A DNA stretch of 34,144 bases, from assembly GCF_012034335.1 (NCBI RefSeq), contig NZ_JAATHJ010000037.1, positions 1 through 34,144 on the forward strand, written 5' to 3'. Under the pieces are notes generated by a model. That model was given only the letters and a program-made list of their open reading frames with translations, was not told where the DNA came from and did no database searches. How positions within the stretch are numbered: the stretch's first letter is position 1; each line of letters begins with the position of its first letter. The translations under genes were made by a program, and so were the position numbers. Source of the DNA: Alkalicoccus luteus. Lineage in GTDB: Bacteria > Bacillota > Bacilli > Bacillales > Salisediminibacteriaceae. Below are positions 16,081 to 24,790 of this stretch, in pieces.

Positions 16081-16938
16081 TTAATCGGTGAGTTTGTTCA
16101 CGTTGTCACGCCAGTTTTGAACCGGCTGCCAGTTGAGCAGGCGCTTCGCTTTTTTGTTATCCAGAAGCGGTGCGTAGCCCGAAATGTCCTGACGAATGTC
16201 TGTTACGTTCGGGAAGCAGGTTTTCATCAGCTCCGGGCTTTCGATATCCATGCTGCTCTCATCTGCTCCAATGTTCAGCGCAACTGAGCCGAGGCCTTCT
16301 GCTTCAACTGCAAGCCGGTACGCAGCTGCCGCATCGCGGGTATCGATGTAGCTCCAGAGAATTGGTTTACGTATTTCCGGTTCGTGAATAAAGCTCGGGA
16401 AGTTTTTATACATCTCCGGCGTAATCACGTTTCCGAGCCGGAACGAGACGATCTGCATGCCGGAACGGCGGTGCATCATATCAGCCGTCTGCTCGTTGAC
16501 GATTTTGGAAAACCCGTAGCTGTCGTCCGGAAGCTGCGGATGTTCTTCGTCAATCGGCACATACTTCGGCTCCAGCCCCTGCCTTGAAAAACAGATGCCG
16601 TAGGACGATTCACTCGACGAAAGCACCGCTTTTTGTATGCCGAGATGAGCAGCCGCTTCGAGAATGTTATACGTCGACATCGTATTGTTGGCAAATGTCA
16701 CTTCATTTGGGTGCGAATATGCCACGGGAATCGCGGCGAGATGAACAACAGCATCGGCACCGGCCAAGACGCCGTAAACTTCACCGAGGTTTGTTAAATC
16801 GGTGATCACCGTCTTACACCGTGCTTCCTTCGGGTGCTTCACGTCTGCATTCACGACCTCATATCCGTGATCGATAAACTCCTGAATCACATCTCTGCCG
16901 AGCAGTCCGCTTCCGCCTGTCACTACTACCTTTGCCAT
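16081..16938 (-). CDS. NAD-dependent epimerase/dehydratase
   Basis: A 285-residue extended short-chain dehydrogenase. The nucleotide-binding motif is TGGSGLLG (7-14), the HLAAIP motif is at 66-71, the active Ser is in SSSESSYG, and the catalytic pair is in DSYGFSKIVNE (Tyr141, Lys145). It probably acts on a nucleotide sugar or related alcohol; the substrate is not deducible. The ATG at 16938 follows AGGAGG at 8 bases and is preferred over an upstream in-frame ATG at 16968, which lies in a GCGGC/GCCGC hairpin. Single gene. Confidence 0.92.
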   Translation of the reverse strand: MAKVVVTGGSGLLGRDVIQEFIDHGYEVVNADVKHPKEARCKTVITDLTNLGEVYGVLAGADAVVHLAAIPVAYSHPNEVTFANNTMSTYNILEAAAHLGIQKAVLSSSESSYGICFSRQGLEPKYVPIDEEHPQLPDDSYGFSKIVNEQTADMMHRRSGMQIVSFRLGNVITPEMYKNFPSFIHEPEIRKPILWSYIDTRDAAAAYRLAVEAEGLGSVALNIGADESSMDIESPELMKTCFPNVTDIRQDISGYAPLLDNKKAKRLLNWQPVQNWRDNVNKLTD

Positions 16939-17147
16939 GTACAGCCCTCCTGGTTTCTTCAGCGGCATAACGCCGCTTTTCGTATTATCAATAAACGAAG
17001 CATATAGCTGTCAGGAGCGGATAGCAAGTGAAACGGCTTTCATGACAACCGGAAGACGTTTTTCCGTCAATGCTTTTTCGTTTGCTCAAGCGACCGATCA
17101 TGCTAAAGTAGGTAATGCAAAAACGGATCATAACAGGAGGTTTTCAG

Positions 17148-17417
17148 ATGAGTGTGCAAGCTGAAAGAAAAGTAACGCGCGAGGAATTTATGGACCTGGC
17201 TCAGTCCGGGATGGTGGAATTGTTTGATTTGGAGCAGTACAAAGTGGTGGATGGCTACAAAGGAGAAACACGCAGCCACTTCGTGTACGATACATCAACG
17301 CACGACTGCTTTTTAGTAGATCTGGCTACTGCTTACGATCTCGTAACTGGCTTTTACGCAAAAGGCGACAAGCAAGCCGTCTCCGCTTCGTTAAAAGAAA
17401 TTGCTGCCTCCGTCTAA
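17148..17417 (+). CDS. Small acidic protein of unknown function
   Basis: An 89-residue soluble protein beginning MSVQAERKVTREEFMDLAQS. The ATG at 17148 has a perfect AGGAGG at 17135-17140. Nothing in it matches a family I know: there is no signal peptide, no membrane helix and only one Cys. Leader sequence with mixed direct repeats lies upstream (16969-17147). Codon use and the ribosome binding site support a real gene. Confidence 0.75.
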   Translation: MSVQAERKVTREEFMDLAQSGMVELFDLEQYKVVDGYKGETRSHFVYDTSTHDCFLVDLATAYDLVTGFYAKGDKQAVSASLKEIAASV

Positions 17418-17558
17418 ACATTTTAAGGCGGACCTATTTCTAGCCAGCAGACATACCGTAATGATAAAGCCAAACGTTCGAACCTGCGTGTAAGGTCCGG
17501 TGTCTCGTCATCAGAGATCTATCAGATTCCGTTTGCTGGAAAAAGAATAAATTTAAAA
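17418..17558. other. Non-coding stretch after the 89-residue gene
   Basis: No open frame with a start site. A CGGACCT/AGGTCCG pair (17429-17435/17493-17499) could close a 70-base structure, perhaps just leader or trailer RNA. Nothing else is seen. Confidence 0.4.
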
Positions 17559-17599
17559 GGAAGATGACGCTCCGTTTCTGGAGCATCATCTTCCTTTTT
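17559..17599 (+). terminator. Strong terminator
   Basis: GGAAGATGA-C-GCTCC (17559-17573) pairs with GGAGC-A-TCATCTTCC (17580-17594), followed by five Ts. One mismatch in a 15-bp stem. It probably ends the transcript of the gene at 17148. Confidence 0.88.
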
Positions 17600-17601
17600 G
17601 T

Positions 17602-17838
17602 TTGTTACACAGGGGTATAGCGTCGTACGGATTTTACGCAACAACGTTTATCGGGACAGCAGAGAACCATGCGATCATGTTTAACTCGAGTTCGACATTT
17701 TTCTACAAAAGATGGAGACCTGTTTCAGTGTACGGAAGTGACCCAGAAACAGCGGCGAACCTTTGGGGCGCTAGGGTTGAAGCCTCCTCCCAATATCCTC
17801 GATCTCCAGGCGAATTCCTAGTAACACGTCTGGTGTAT
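17602..17838 (+). pseudogene. Decayed fragment, vanadium haloperoxidase/PAP2-like
   Basis: The frame has no ribosome binding site or credible start and begins right behind a terminator. It reads FFYKRWRPVSVYGSDPETAA, then W, then SSQYPRSPGEF. This order (KY-x-WRPV, then NPET, W, PEYPSGH) is what I recall from the C-terminal domain of vanadium-dependent haloperoxidases, with the SGH motif degraded to SPGEF. Only about 60 residues look related, where the family has over 400, so most of the gene is gone. A hairpin at 17843-17885 may be its original terminator. The match is from memory and needs a profile search. Confidence 0.4.
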
Positions 17839-17842
17839 TCAA

Positions 17843-17885
17843 AAATGCCTGAGAACCCTTGTCTTAGTAGGGTTCCCAGGCATTT
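17843..17885. terminator. Hairpin terminator
   Basis: AAATGCCTG-A-GAACCC (17843-17858) pairs with GGGTTC-C-CAGGCATTT (17870-17885), a 16-bp stem with one mismatch. The T run is short. It follows the decayed fragment. Confidence 0.75.
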
Positions 17886-18019
17886 CGTTTATCTAGTAAC
17901 TGTCGAACTCGGGATTATGTAAAACCACTTCATTACCGTACCATAATTTCCATTTAAAAGGAATGAGGCATATGATGAGAGCTTCGGCAGGTGTCGTGAT
18001 AATCTTAGATTAAGAACGG

Positions 18020-18553
18020 ATGAGGGCGGTGAAGGGGTTGAAACAGTGGATACCATTGCTCGCGATTGCGATGCTTGTCGGAGGTGCGCTGTTCGTGTTT
18101 CAGGAGCCAACGGACGATCCGCAAATTGCCGAGCTTGAAGCAGAGGTCGAAGCGCTGACGGAGGAGCGGGATGACCTGCTCGATTCGCTGAACGGCTATC
18201 CGGAGACCTATCAGGTAGCGCAGGCGGTGCAGATTACGGAGCAGTTTGTACAGGCGGAGTCGCTTGACGATGCTTCCGGACTTTTATCTGTTCATGCTAA
18301 CGTCATCCGCCGCGAAGGCAGGCCGACCGGCGTGATTCAGTTTGACGATATGCATACGTACCAGTGGCTTTCTCCGGACGAACTGGAGCAGCAGTTTGCC
18401 GATTTTCGCATGACGGAGGCCGGACTTGTGCTGAGCTATGCAGCTGATGTTCCCGATGTGCCGAGCCACGCGCCGTTTTTCATGGACTACCTGCTTATCG
18501 AAGAGGATAACGAGTGGCGCATTTCCCGTGTGGCATTTAATGCCTCTAACTGA
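18020..18553 (+). CDS. Membrane-anchored coiled-coil protein, unknown
   Basis: A 177-residue protein with a short basic N-terminus and one membrane helix (about 11-27), then a coiled-coil stretch (IAELEAEVEALTEERDDLLD), then a soluble acidic domain whose pattern resembles small NTF2-like folds only weakly. It is probably anchored in the membrane with the domain outside. The start is uncertain: ATG 18020 has a weak site, and GTG 18029 or TTG 18038 are also in frame downstream of GAGGGCGG. It is 47 bp ahead of the zinc-ribbon gene at 18601 and likely cotranscribed. Confidence 0.72.
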   Translation: MRAVKGLKQWIPLLAIAMLVGGALFVFQEPTDDPQIAELEAEVEALTEERDDLLDSLNGYPETYQVAQAVQITEQFVQAESLDDASGLLSVHANVIRREGRPTGVIQFDDMHTYQWLSPDELEQQFADFRMTEAGLVLSYAADVPDVPSHAPFFMDYLLIEEDNEWRISRVAFNASN

Positions 18554-18600
18554 AACCTTTTCCATGCAACCGACGTATTCCAATTACTGGAGGCGATTTG

Positions 18601-18816
18601 ATGGAACTGATGGTTGCACTGATTCTCGTTGCTTTATTCACGTGGCTGATTTTTCGCTATCAGCTTTCCGGTGCGTCGATGTTAAGCCGGGGTCTCGCGC
18701 GAAAAAACGGCTGGAAAAAAGCGTCCACGGCGGTACTGACGTGCGGTACGTGCGGCAACGAGATTGAAACGAAGGAAGAGACGGCATATTGCGAGAACTG
18801 CCGTGCTTATGTATGA
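18601..18816 (+). CDS. Small membrane protein with a C-terminal zinc ribbon
   Basis: A 71-residue protein. One N-terminal membrane helix (MELMVALILVALFTWLIF) is followed by a basic linker and a zinc ribbon CGTCG...CENC with two CxxC pairs, the usual four-ligand set. GGAGG stands 7 bases before the ATG. Function unknown; tail-anchored zinc ribbons often serve as protein- or RNA-binding parts. It shares a terminator region with the convergent FAD gene. Confidence 0.78.
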   Translation: MELMVALILVALFTWLIFRYQLSGASMLSRGLARKNGWKKASTAVLTCGTCGNEIETKEETAYCENCRAYV

Positions 18817-18819
18817 GAA

Positions 18820-18843
18820 AAAGGGCCCTGTGAGGCCCTTTTT
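18820..18843. terminator. Bidirectional terminator
   Basis: AAAAAGGGCC and GGCCCTTTTTT surround a 6-base loop. It sits between convergent stops and overlaps the last base of the FAD gene. Confidence 0.85.
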
Positions 18844-20129
18844 TAGGTTGTCCGCTCCTGCAGATGCACGATCAGTCTGCCTGCTGCAGCCCGTCCCGCC
18901 CGGAGCGCTCCTTCCATGAAGTGCGGATACGTTTCGGCAAGCTCGCTGCTCGCAAACACCATACCTTCATGAGGCTCTCTCAAAATCATATACGGCTTGA
19001 TCATATGGCCGTAGCGGATCGAATCGCCGTAGCCTCCGCCGCAAAATGGATGATGCACCCATGATTCAGCCGTCCGGGACGTATAGGATGCGGCTGCTTC
19101 TCCAAATGCTTCCGTGAGCCAGCTCTCTGCTTCCTCCAGCATGCGGTCTTCCTCTTCTGTAGCCATTGATTCGGCGGTAGCCGCTCCAATAAACATCGTC
19201 AATCGCGCATTTTTTCCTCTCATAGAGGAATCTATCACGTTTACCCCGTCCGGATTCGTATAAATGACTTCGGCAACGGATGTTTCTTCCCCTTCCACCT
19301 CCATCTGCGTCCAGAAGGCTTCGTTATATTCCCACGTTATCTTAATGATGGAGCCATTCACATAGCTGTGAAGCGCCTCCTCGTACTGCTTTGCTGCAAG
19401 CTCCGACAGCTTGATACGTGCTGCTACGGTTGGTGGAACGGCGATAATCACGCCGTCTGCGTCCCACGTATTTGATTCCGTACTCACAGAGACGCCGCCT
19501 ACAGACGTGTTGATTTCCGTAACAGCCTGTTCCATATGCAGAGCGTCCTTCAGCGGTGCTGCGAGGTGCTCAGCCAGCTTCGTGAGCGGGCCGTTCACCT
19601 GATGCGTTGTGTCTTCTTTTTCAGACGGATAGCGGTCGTTCATCGACAAAAATCCGGCAGCACTCACGAGATGCGGCTCGACGTTTAACTCCTCGCCGTA
19701 CATGCTCGAAATAACCCGCTTTTCTTTTTCTTTAATATCCAGTCGTTTGTATAGATCAGTCAGGGGAATGTCATCGCGCTCCGTCTCGATCTGCATGTAC
19801 TCCAGCTGCTCCTCGTGATCCTCCACCTGCTCTTCAATCACTTTTGGTTCCGAAGCCTGAATCAGCAGGCCGTCATCCGAAACGCCCGTCCGAATGAGCG
19901 AAAAGCCAGCTTTTACTGCCAGCTGCACGATGTCCGTCATATCCGGATTGATTATCTGCGCCCCGCGCTCAACAAAGCGCTCTCCATCGTCGCTTACCTC
20001 TGATTTCACCTTGCCGCCGATGCGGCTGTCCGCCTCGAGTACGATCGGCTCGCAGCCCATTTCCAGCAGCGCATGAGCCGCTGCCAGACCTGAAAAGCCC
20101 GCACCGACTACGATAATTTTTTTCGACAT
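18843..20129 (-). CDS. FAD-dependent amine oxidase-like protein (HemY/MAO fold)
   Basis: A 428-residue flavoprotein. The N-terminal dinucleotide-binding motif is VVGAGFSGLAAA (7-18), with the LEADSRIGGKVKSE extension that defines the amine oxidase superfamily (IGG motif). The C-terminal FAD motif FASSELAETYPHFMEGALRA is near the end. Superfamily members include protoporphyrinogen oxidase and monoamine or phytoene oxidases; substrate residues cannot be assigned here, and no haem genes are nearby. The ATG at 20129 follows GGGGTGGGAG and is preferred over an in-frame upstream ATG at 20183. Single gene. Confidence 0.9.
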   Translation of the reverse strand: MSKKIIVVGAGFSGLAAAHALLEMGCEPIVLEADSRIGGKVKSEVSDDGERFVERGAQIINPDMTDIVQLAVKAGFSLIRTGVSDDGLLIQASEPKVIEEQVEDHEEQLEYMQIETERDDIPLTDLYKRLDIKEKEKRVISSMYGEELNVEPHLVSAAGFLSMNDRYPSEKEDTTHQVNGPLTKLAEHLAAPLKDALHMEQAVTEINTSVGGVSVSTESNTWDADGVIIAVPPTVAARIKLSELAAKQYEEALHSYVNGSIIKITWEYNEAFWTQMEVEGEETSVAEVIYTNPDGVNVIDSSMRGKNARLTMFIGAATAESMATEEEDRMLEEAESWLTEAFGEAAASYTSRTAESWVHHPFCGGGYGDSIRYGHMIKPYMILREPHEGMVFASSELAETYPHFMEGALRAGRAAAGRLIVHLQERTT

Positions 20130-20215
20130 AACTCCCACCCCTTTTTTTAATACCGTACCCCGTTTTATTATGCGTGTAACCAAATGGTACGCTCAGTTCA
20201 CATAGGTTTCGTAAA

Positions 20216-20395
20216 TCAGTTAAAAATGTCGAGATAATCGTTACTGATAATATTAAAAATCAAGATCATCACAAGTGCTTGGGCGCCTGTAATCAAAGCT
20301 TCGTCTTTCCAATGAGACTTTGTGTAGAAGCTGAATAACCTTGCGATCATAAAAGCGCAAAACCAGATGAGGAAAAACACGATCATAAAGCCCAC
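20216..20395 (-). CDS. 59-residue membrane protein
   Basis: A short gene read by hand. The GTG at 20395 has AGGTGAT 7 bases upstream and the TGA is at 20216-20218. The product starts VGFMIVFFLIWFCAFMIARL (translated Met first), a first membrane helix; a short basic loop (FYTKSHWKDEALI) follows, then a second helix (GAQALVMILIFNIISN). This two-helix hairpin form is typical of small membrane proteins. Overlapping frames on the same strand lack this clean pattern. Function unknown. It lies between the FAD gene and the divergent gene at 20533. Confidence 0.6.
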   Translation of the reverse strand: MGFMIVFFLIWFCAFMIARLFSFYTKSHWKDEALITGAQALVMILIFNIISNDYLDIFN

Positions 20396-20532
20396 TTTGC
20401 ATCACCTGCCTGGTAAAAAGTGTTGAGAGGTGTGTCACTCTCTCCGTTGCCCTGCCTACCACCAATTGGACACACCTTTATTTTCCAATTTATGTTATGT
20501 TGTAAGCAGTATTCATACAACGGAGGTCGGTC

Positions 20533-20823
20533 ATGAAACGAATTTTTTACGCTTTGCTGGCGCTTATTTCTGCTGTTTTTGCTTTCGTCACCGGTGCGTA
20601 TGTCGTGTATTTCACTGCTCAAACTGCGATTCTTCCGATTGAGGCGTGCAGACCGTTCTTTATTTTCACGTCTGACAGTGTGCAGACGTGCGGTCAGATG
20701 CACACAGCCGATGCGGTGCTGGCACAGTTTCGCAGCCCGCTCGTGTATCTGTTTCTCGCAGCTCTTGCCACAACGGCCCTCTCGCTTTTCCTGTTGATCA
20801 AAAGCAGAAAAAGAAGCGTCTGA
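20533..20823 (+). CDS. Small two-helix membrane protein
   Basis: A 96-residue protein with membrane helices at about 5-30 and 69-90 and a loop holding two Cys (EAC and QTCGQM) that may form a disulfide outside the cell. ACGGAGG precedes the ATG at 20533. The C-terminus is basic (KSRKRSV), so it should face the cytoplasm. Not recognised. A GCCGGCAA/TTGCCGGC hairpin follows, without a T run. Confidence 0.75.
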   Translation: MKRIFYALLALISAVFAFVTGAYVVYFTAQTAILPIEACRPFFIFTSDSVQTCGQMHTADAVLAQFRSPLVYLFLAALATTALSLFLLIKSRKRSV

Positions 20824-20895
20824 AACGGACGAGCCGGCAAAGCTGTAAGATGTGCCTTGCCGGCTGAAGCTTTTGCACGGGAAATCAGTCTGAAC

Positions 20896-21726
20896 TCAGC
20901 TATAGATGAAGTTGACGACTCGTGAATCGGCGACGGGCTCGTAGCCGATGCGGGTGTAAATAGCGTTGGATGTCGGGTTTGCCAAATCGGTGTAGAGCGT
21001 ACAGAACGAATAGCGACTTAACAGCTCCTTCGTGAGCGCCGCGGTGACGTTTTCGGCGTAGCCTCTTCCTCTATACTCCTTTGGCGTGTACACGTGCTGC
21101 ACGGCACACGATCCGGCTGCGGGACGACCAGCTGCCGCCATCGAAACCGCTTGACCTTCATCCTCCCAAAGCAGCACGCTTCGCTTGGAAATAAAGCGCT
21201 CCGCAAGCTCTGCTGCTTCCTCATTTGTTACTCCGTCAAGTGCCTCCTCTGCGAAGGCCTCAATCCATTCGGTTAACAGTGCTGCATCTTCCTCTTCCGT
21301 CCAGCGTGGTGCACCGCTAGTTTGTCGGGGCGGGATCACCCGGTCCGCACGAAAAATCCGCTGCTCCATGCCGAGTTCACTTTGACAGCCGTGCGTCGCC
21401 TGCCAAATCGTTTGAAACGCTTCTACTGCCGTAATGCTGCCGATGATACTTGGCACGTCATGAACGGCAAGCTCCTTGATGGCGCTCGTCCAAACGGGTT
21501 CCAACTCCGTAGTAAACGCCGATAAGATCAAATGGTGCGGCGGCGTCCGCACGAGCAAAGCGAGCACCTCTTTCTTCTCTTTGACAGCTACAAGCAGCGG
21601 CTGATCGCTCTCGACCAGGTTATGTAAAATACCATACGGCAATCCATTGGCTGCCTGGTTTGCGGCAAGCTTTTCTCCTGCCAGTGCCAGTGCTTCTTTG
21701 GCCGTGCGAAGTGTCACCGTGTTCAT
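20896..21726 (-). CDS. GNAT-family N-acetyltransferase
   Basis: A 276-residue acetyltransferase. The GNAT acetyl-CoA motif A is YTPKEYRGRGYAENVTAAL, followed by the motif B region CTLYTDLANPTSNAIYTRIGY typical of the family. The N-terminal 140 residues form a second, less conserved part, as in FR47-like two-domain members. The acceptor is unknown. The ATG at 21726 follows GAGGAG at 8 bases; the upstream in-frame ATGs lack such a site. It diverges from the serine hydrolase gene with 112 bp between starts. Confidence 0.88.
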   Translation of the reverse strand: MNTVTLRTAKEALALAGEKLAANQAANGLPYGILHNLVESDQPLLVAVKEKKEVLALLVRTPPHHLILSAFTTELEPVWTSAIKELAVHDVPSIIGSITAVEAFQTIWQATHGCQSELGMEQRIFRADRVIPPRQTSGAPRWTEEEDAALLTEWIEAFAEEALDGVTNEEAAELAERFISKRSVLLWEDEGQAVSMAAAGRPAAGSCAVQHVYTPKEYRGRGYAENVTAALTKELLSRYSFCTLYTDLANPTSNAIYTRIGYEPVADSRVVNFIYS

Positions 21727-21838
21727 CTCCCCCACTCCTCTCTTTTCTATAGTGTAGCAAAATATATTTTCCAACATCATGAAACAATTGTCACGTGTCG
21801 TCCGTAACTTAAATAGAGAAAACGTGGAGGCGATGACG

Positions 21839-23638
21839 ATGCGAACGATTTTGAGCCTGCTTGCGGTCTGGCTGCTTGCCGCCGTTCCGGTTCAGGCAAT
21901 GGAGCAGGATGCGACGAATTATACAGAGATGTTCATGGAAGAACGAATCGAAGAAGGAAGCTTTAAAGGAGCGATCGTCAGCATCGTTCAGAACGGGGAG
22001 GTCGTGCTTGCAGACGGATACGGCCTGGCAAATGCGTCTCTGCAGGTAGAGGCAGATGCGGATACGCTGTTTCGCGCCGGCTCTGTCGGAAAAAGCATGA
22101 CCGCTGCCGCCGTGCTGCAGCAGGTTGAGGCTGGTACCCTGTCGCTTGATACATCGATCACCGAGATGCTTTCCATTGAGCTCGCCAACGAGCCGGCAGA
22201 GACGGTCACGATCCCGCACCTGTTAACCCATACAGCTGGCTTTGATGAGACGATGACCGGCTTTTATGCAACCTCCTACGATGAGGTGGATCCCGTGCGC
22301 TTTCTCAAGGAGCGGACACCTGCTTTAAAACGCTCGCCCGGCACCGAAGTGGAGTACAGCAACGTGGGACTCGCAATTGCCGGTCAGCTGGTGGAGGATG
22401 CTTCCGGTGTCCCGTTTCCAGACTATGTGGAAGCACGAATTTTTGAACCTCTCGGCATGAATGATTCCTCCTTTGAGCAGCATGAAAACCCGGCTTACGT
22501 AGCCGCGAGCTACATTGGTGATCAGCCTTATCCGTATTCTTATATTCACATGGTACCGGCTGGCTCGATCACAACATCTGCGAACGACATGGCGCTTTAC
22601 ATGCTCGCGCATCTGGAACAAAACGAGGAGCTTGCCAGTTCAGAAAGCTTTTCGCTGATGCATGAGCCGCAGTTTCACATGCACGAGGACGTGACCGGTA
22701 TGCATTTCGGTCACTACGGATCGCAGTTTGGCGGCCTCGATGCGATTCGCCATGACGGCTCGATTGACGCGTTCATGTCGACGATGATGCTCGTTCCTGA
22801 GCTGGATCTTGGTATTTTTGTCTCCACAAACGGCGTGACCGGGATCGAATCACAGCGGGTAATGGCTGATTATTTAAGCGGGCTCGCTGAGGCGATGGGA
22901 GTGGAAACGGAGCCCCACACTCTCGCTGAGACACCGACGACAGAAGACGAGCTTGCGGATTTTTCAGGTTCGTACACGATGAACCGGGTCAATGAAAAAG
23001 GTCCGCTCAGCATCATTTCAATCTTTAATCCGACGATTTCGATCGAAGCTGCTTCAGACGGCACGCTGTCCGTTGACGACCTTCATTTTTCCGGAGGCAG
23101 GTACACGATGCAGGAAACGAGTTCTCCGCTCGTTTTCCAGCAGGTACACGACTTTGAGACGCTGGCGCTATTGGAAAATGATCAGTTTATCAGCTCCGTC
23201 TACCCGATGATGGTGTTTGACCGGGTGCCGCTCATTGGCGAACGTCACCTTTCCTACGCTGTGCTTGGCTTCATTAGTGCAGTGGCGGTCTTTTTCCTGC
23301 TCGTGATCCCGGTACGAGGACTGTACCGGATTATTCGCCGGCGCAAGGTGCCGGATAAACGACATCGAGTTCTCGCCTTCTTTACAGTGCTGTCCCTGCT
23401 GCTCGCAGCCGGTACAATGGCCGCGTCTGTACAGCTGTTGATCTTTGGCTATGTGACAGCTGGTACGTTTATGCTGGCTGCCCCGCTCGTACCGCTCCTG
23501 CTGGCGTTGATCTACGCGCTCGTCTGGTGGCGGACGGACCGGGCAAAAAGCAGCGTCGGCTTTCTGTTCATCCAGGCTGCGGTCGTCCTTTTTGCCAGCT
23601 TTGCGTTATACTGGCAGATGACCCCTTTCCACGTGTAA
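21839..23638 (+). CDS. Serine beta-lactamase-like hydrolase with C-terminal membrane domain
   Basis: A 599-residue secreted/membrane protein. Signal peptide 1-20 (MRTILSLLAVWLLAAVPVQA). The beta-lactamase class C/AmpH-like domain has SVGK (Ser82-Lys85), YSN (173-175) and HDG (305-307) in place of KTG, so the active site is complete. The last ~170 residues hold four predicted membrane helices, anchoring the catalytic domain outside. Such proteins are often peptidases or esterases acting on D-amino acid peptides of the cell wall; true beta-lactam resistance is not implied. GGAGG (21826-21830) is 8 bases from the ATG at 21839 but only 2 from that at 21833. Confidence 0.92.
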   Translation: MRTILSLLAVWLLAAVPVQAMEQDATNYTEMFMEERIEEGSFKGAIVSIVQNGEVVLADGYGLANASLQVEADADTLFRAGSVGKSMTAAAVLQQVEAGTLSLDTSITEMLSIELANEPAETVTIPHLLTHTAGFDETMTGFYATSYDEVDPVRFLKERTPALKRSPGTEVEYSNVGLAIAGQLVEDASGVPFPDYVEARIFEPLGMNDSSFEQHENPAYVAASYIGDQPYPYSYIHMVPAGSITTSANDMALYMLAHLEQNEELASSESFSLMHEPQFHMHEDVTGMHFGHYGSQFGGLDAIRHDGSIDAFMSTMMLVPELDLGIFVSTNGVTGIESQRVMADYLSGLAEAMGVETEPHTLAETPTTEDELADFSGSYTMNRVNEKGPLSIISIFNPTISIEAASDGTLSVDDLHFSGGRYTMQETSSPLVFQQVHDFETLALLENDQFISSVYPMMVFDRVPLIGERHLSYAVLGFISAVAVFFLLVIPVRGLYRIIRRRKVPDKRHRVLAFFTVLSLLLAAGTMAASVQLLIFGYVTAGTFMLAAPLVPLLLALIYALVWWRTDRAKSSVGFLFIQAAVVLFASFALYWQMTPFHV

Positions 23639-23708
23639 ACACACCTGCAGTTTAGCTGGAGAATGGGAAGGGAACGTTTATCTTAGATTAGAAAAAGGGG
23701 GATTTTCC

Positions 23709-24143
23709 ATGGAGGTTCGAGAACCAGTCGGCTTTTGGAAGCGGCTTGCGGCCGTTATTTTAGACGGGATCGTCATCACAGCAACGATCTTTATTTTCGC
23801 ACTCATCGTTTTTGGTGAATTTGCGGCTGAAGAACGTCTGCTGCAAGTGTTTGAAGGCATTTTACCTATCGTCTATTACGTGCTGCTACCCGTGATCTGG
23901 ACAGGGTATACAATCGGAAAACGGGCGCTTGGCATCCGCGTGGTCCGCACAGACGGCTCGCAGGTGGGGCTGCTGACGATGATCGTCCGTGAACCGGTGT
24001 CCTACATTTTGTATGCACTGACGTTCGGCATCGGCTTCATCGCATCTGTTATCATGGTGATTGCGCGCAAGGACAAACGTGCCCTGCACGATCTGCTTGC
24101 CAAAACGTATGTCACCAGCATTCCGCCGGAACCAAAGCGATAA
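23709..24143 (+). CDS. RDD-family membrane protein
   Basis: A 144-residue protein with the RDD signature: Arg in FWKRLAAVILDGI (10-22), Asp19 in the first helix, and KRALGIRVVRTDG plus DKRALHDLLAKTYV near the C-terminus. Three to four membrane helices. RDD proteins are widely distributed; some act as ion antiporters in halophiles, but most have no proven role. AAAAAGGGGG precedes the ATG at 23709. It lies 70 bp after the serine hydrolase gene and may be cotranscribed with it. Confidence 0.9.
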   Translation: MEVREPVGFWKRLAAVILDGIVITATIFIFALIVFGEFAAEERLLQVFEGILPIVYYVLLPVIWTGYTIGKRALGIRVVRTDGSQVGLLTMIVREPVSYILYALTFGIGFIASVIMVIARKDKRALHDLLAKTYVTSIPPEPKR

Positions 24144-24148
24144 ACGTA

Positions 24149-24172
24149 CCGCTCCTTAGCGATAAGGAGCGG
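24149..24172 (+). terminator. Hairpin after the RDD gene
   Basis: CCGCTCCTT and AAGGAGCGG form a perfect 9-bp stem. Only a weak T-rich tail follows, so it may be an inefficient terminator. Confidence 0.7.
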
Positions 24173-24188
24173 ATTTGTTATGCAAATA

Positions 24189-24232
24189 GTTGCTATTTGT
24201 TCTTACATATGGAAACATAACGATACGGTCTT
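24189..24232. repeat. ~45-bp direct repeat, copy 1
   Basis: Shares ATATGGAAACATA (24207-24219) exactly with copy 2 at 26745-26757. The bases before (GTTGC, TTT, CTTA) and after (ATAC, CTT) match at most positions. It lies in the 264-bp gap 24144-24407 that holds no gene. Confidence 0.65.
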
Positions 24233-24407
24233 ACGTACACTAAAGAGAACATCTTCATCGAATCCGAACAGGAAATCAGCCGATGCACGGTTCAGCTCTA
24301 AAGGCTTTCCTTCATTTCGCGATAAGTTTACTGAAATTTCGGTTTTCTTAGTTGTTTGGCAGCTTCTACATACAGGTCTCGTTCCTGACTTAAAGGGAGG
24401 TATGGAT

Positions 24408-24707
24408 ATGGTGATCGGTCTGATTCTTGTAGTTTCGGCAGTTATTTATGTCATGATTCATTGGGATACCAACAGCAAAAAATCACTTTACGGCAGTATT
24501 GGACTGTCGGCAGCCGGTATCATTTGTCTTATCGCGGCGGTCATTATATTGGATTCAACTTTCCCCGACTCCGGCTCTGTGGCAACGCTTGAAGCAGTAC
24601 GGACGTTGATTATTGCATCCGTCATTGCAGTTCCTGCGGGAATTATGTTAGTGATCATTACCTCGATCGCGCGCAAGAAGCGAAACGAGAAAGAATCAAA
24701 AACATGA
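24408..24707 (+). CDS. Small membrane protein, unknown
   Basis: A 99-residue protein, almost all membrane. Three helices at about 3-20, 29-50 and 66-88, and a basic C-terminus (ARKKRNEKESKT) that should lie in the cytoplasm. The ATG at 24408 is 7 bases from GGGAGG; the ATG at 24402 is too close. First of four consecutive unknown membrane proteins. Not recognised. Confidence 0.75.
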   Translation: MVIGLILVVSAVIYVMIHWDTNSKKSLYGSIGLSAAGIICLIAAVIILDSTFPDSGSVATLEAVRTLIIASVIAVPAGIMLVIITSIARKKRNEKESKT

Positions 24708-24790
24708 GTTAAATCTGGTTACCATCATCCAAGCTCTCATTACTTTTCTTCCTGCTCCCATCAAAATACATCAATAAATGATAGGCATCT

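Noticed and set aside
24211-24237. Possible ECF sigma promoter (GGAAAC...CGTA)
   Set aside because: The spacer is 17 rather than 16 and the second copy of the repeat (26745) lacks the CGTA part, so the match is probably chance.
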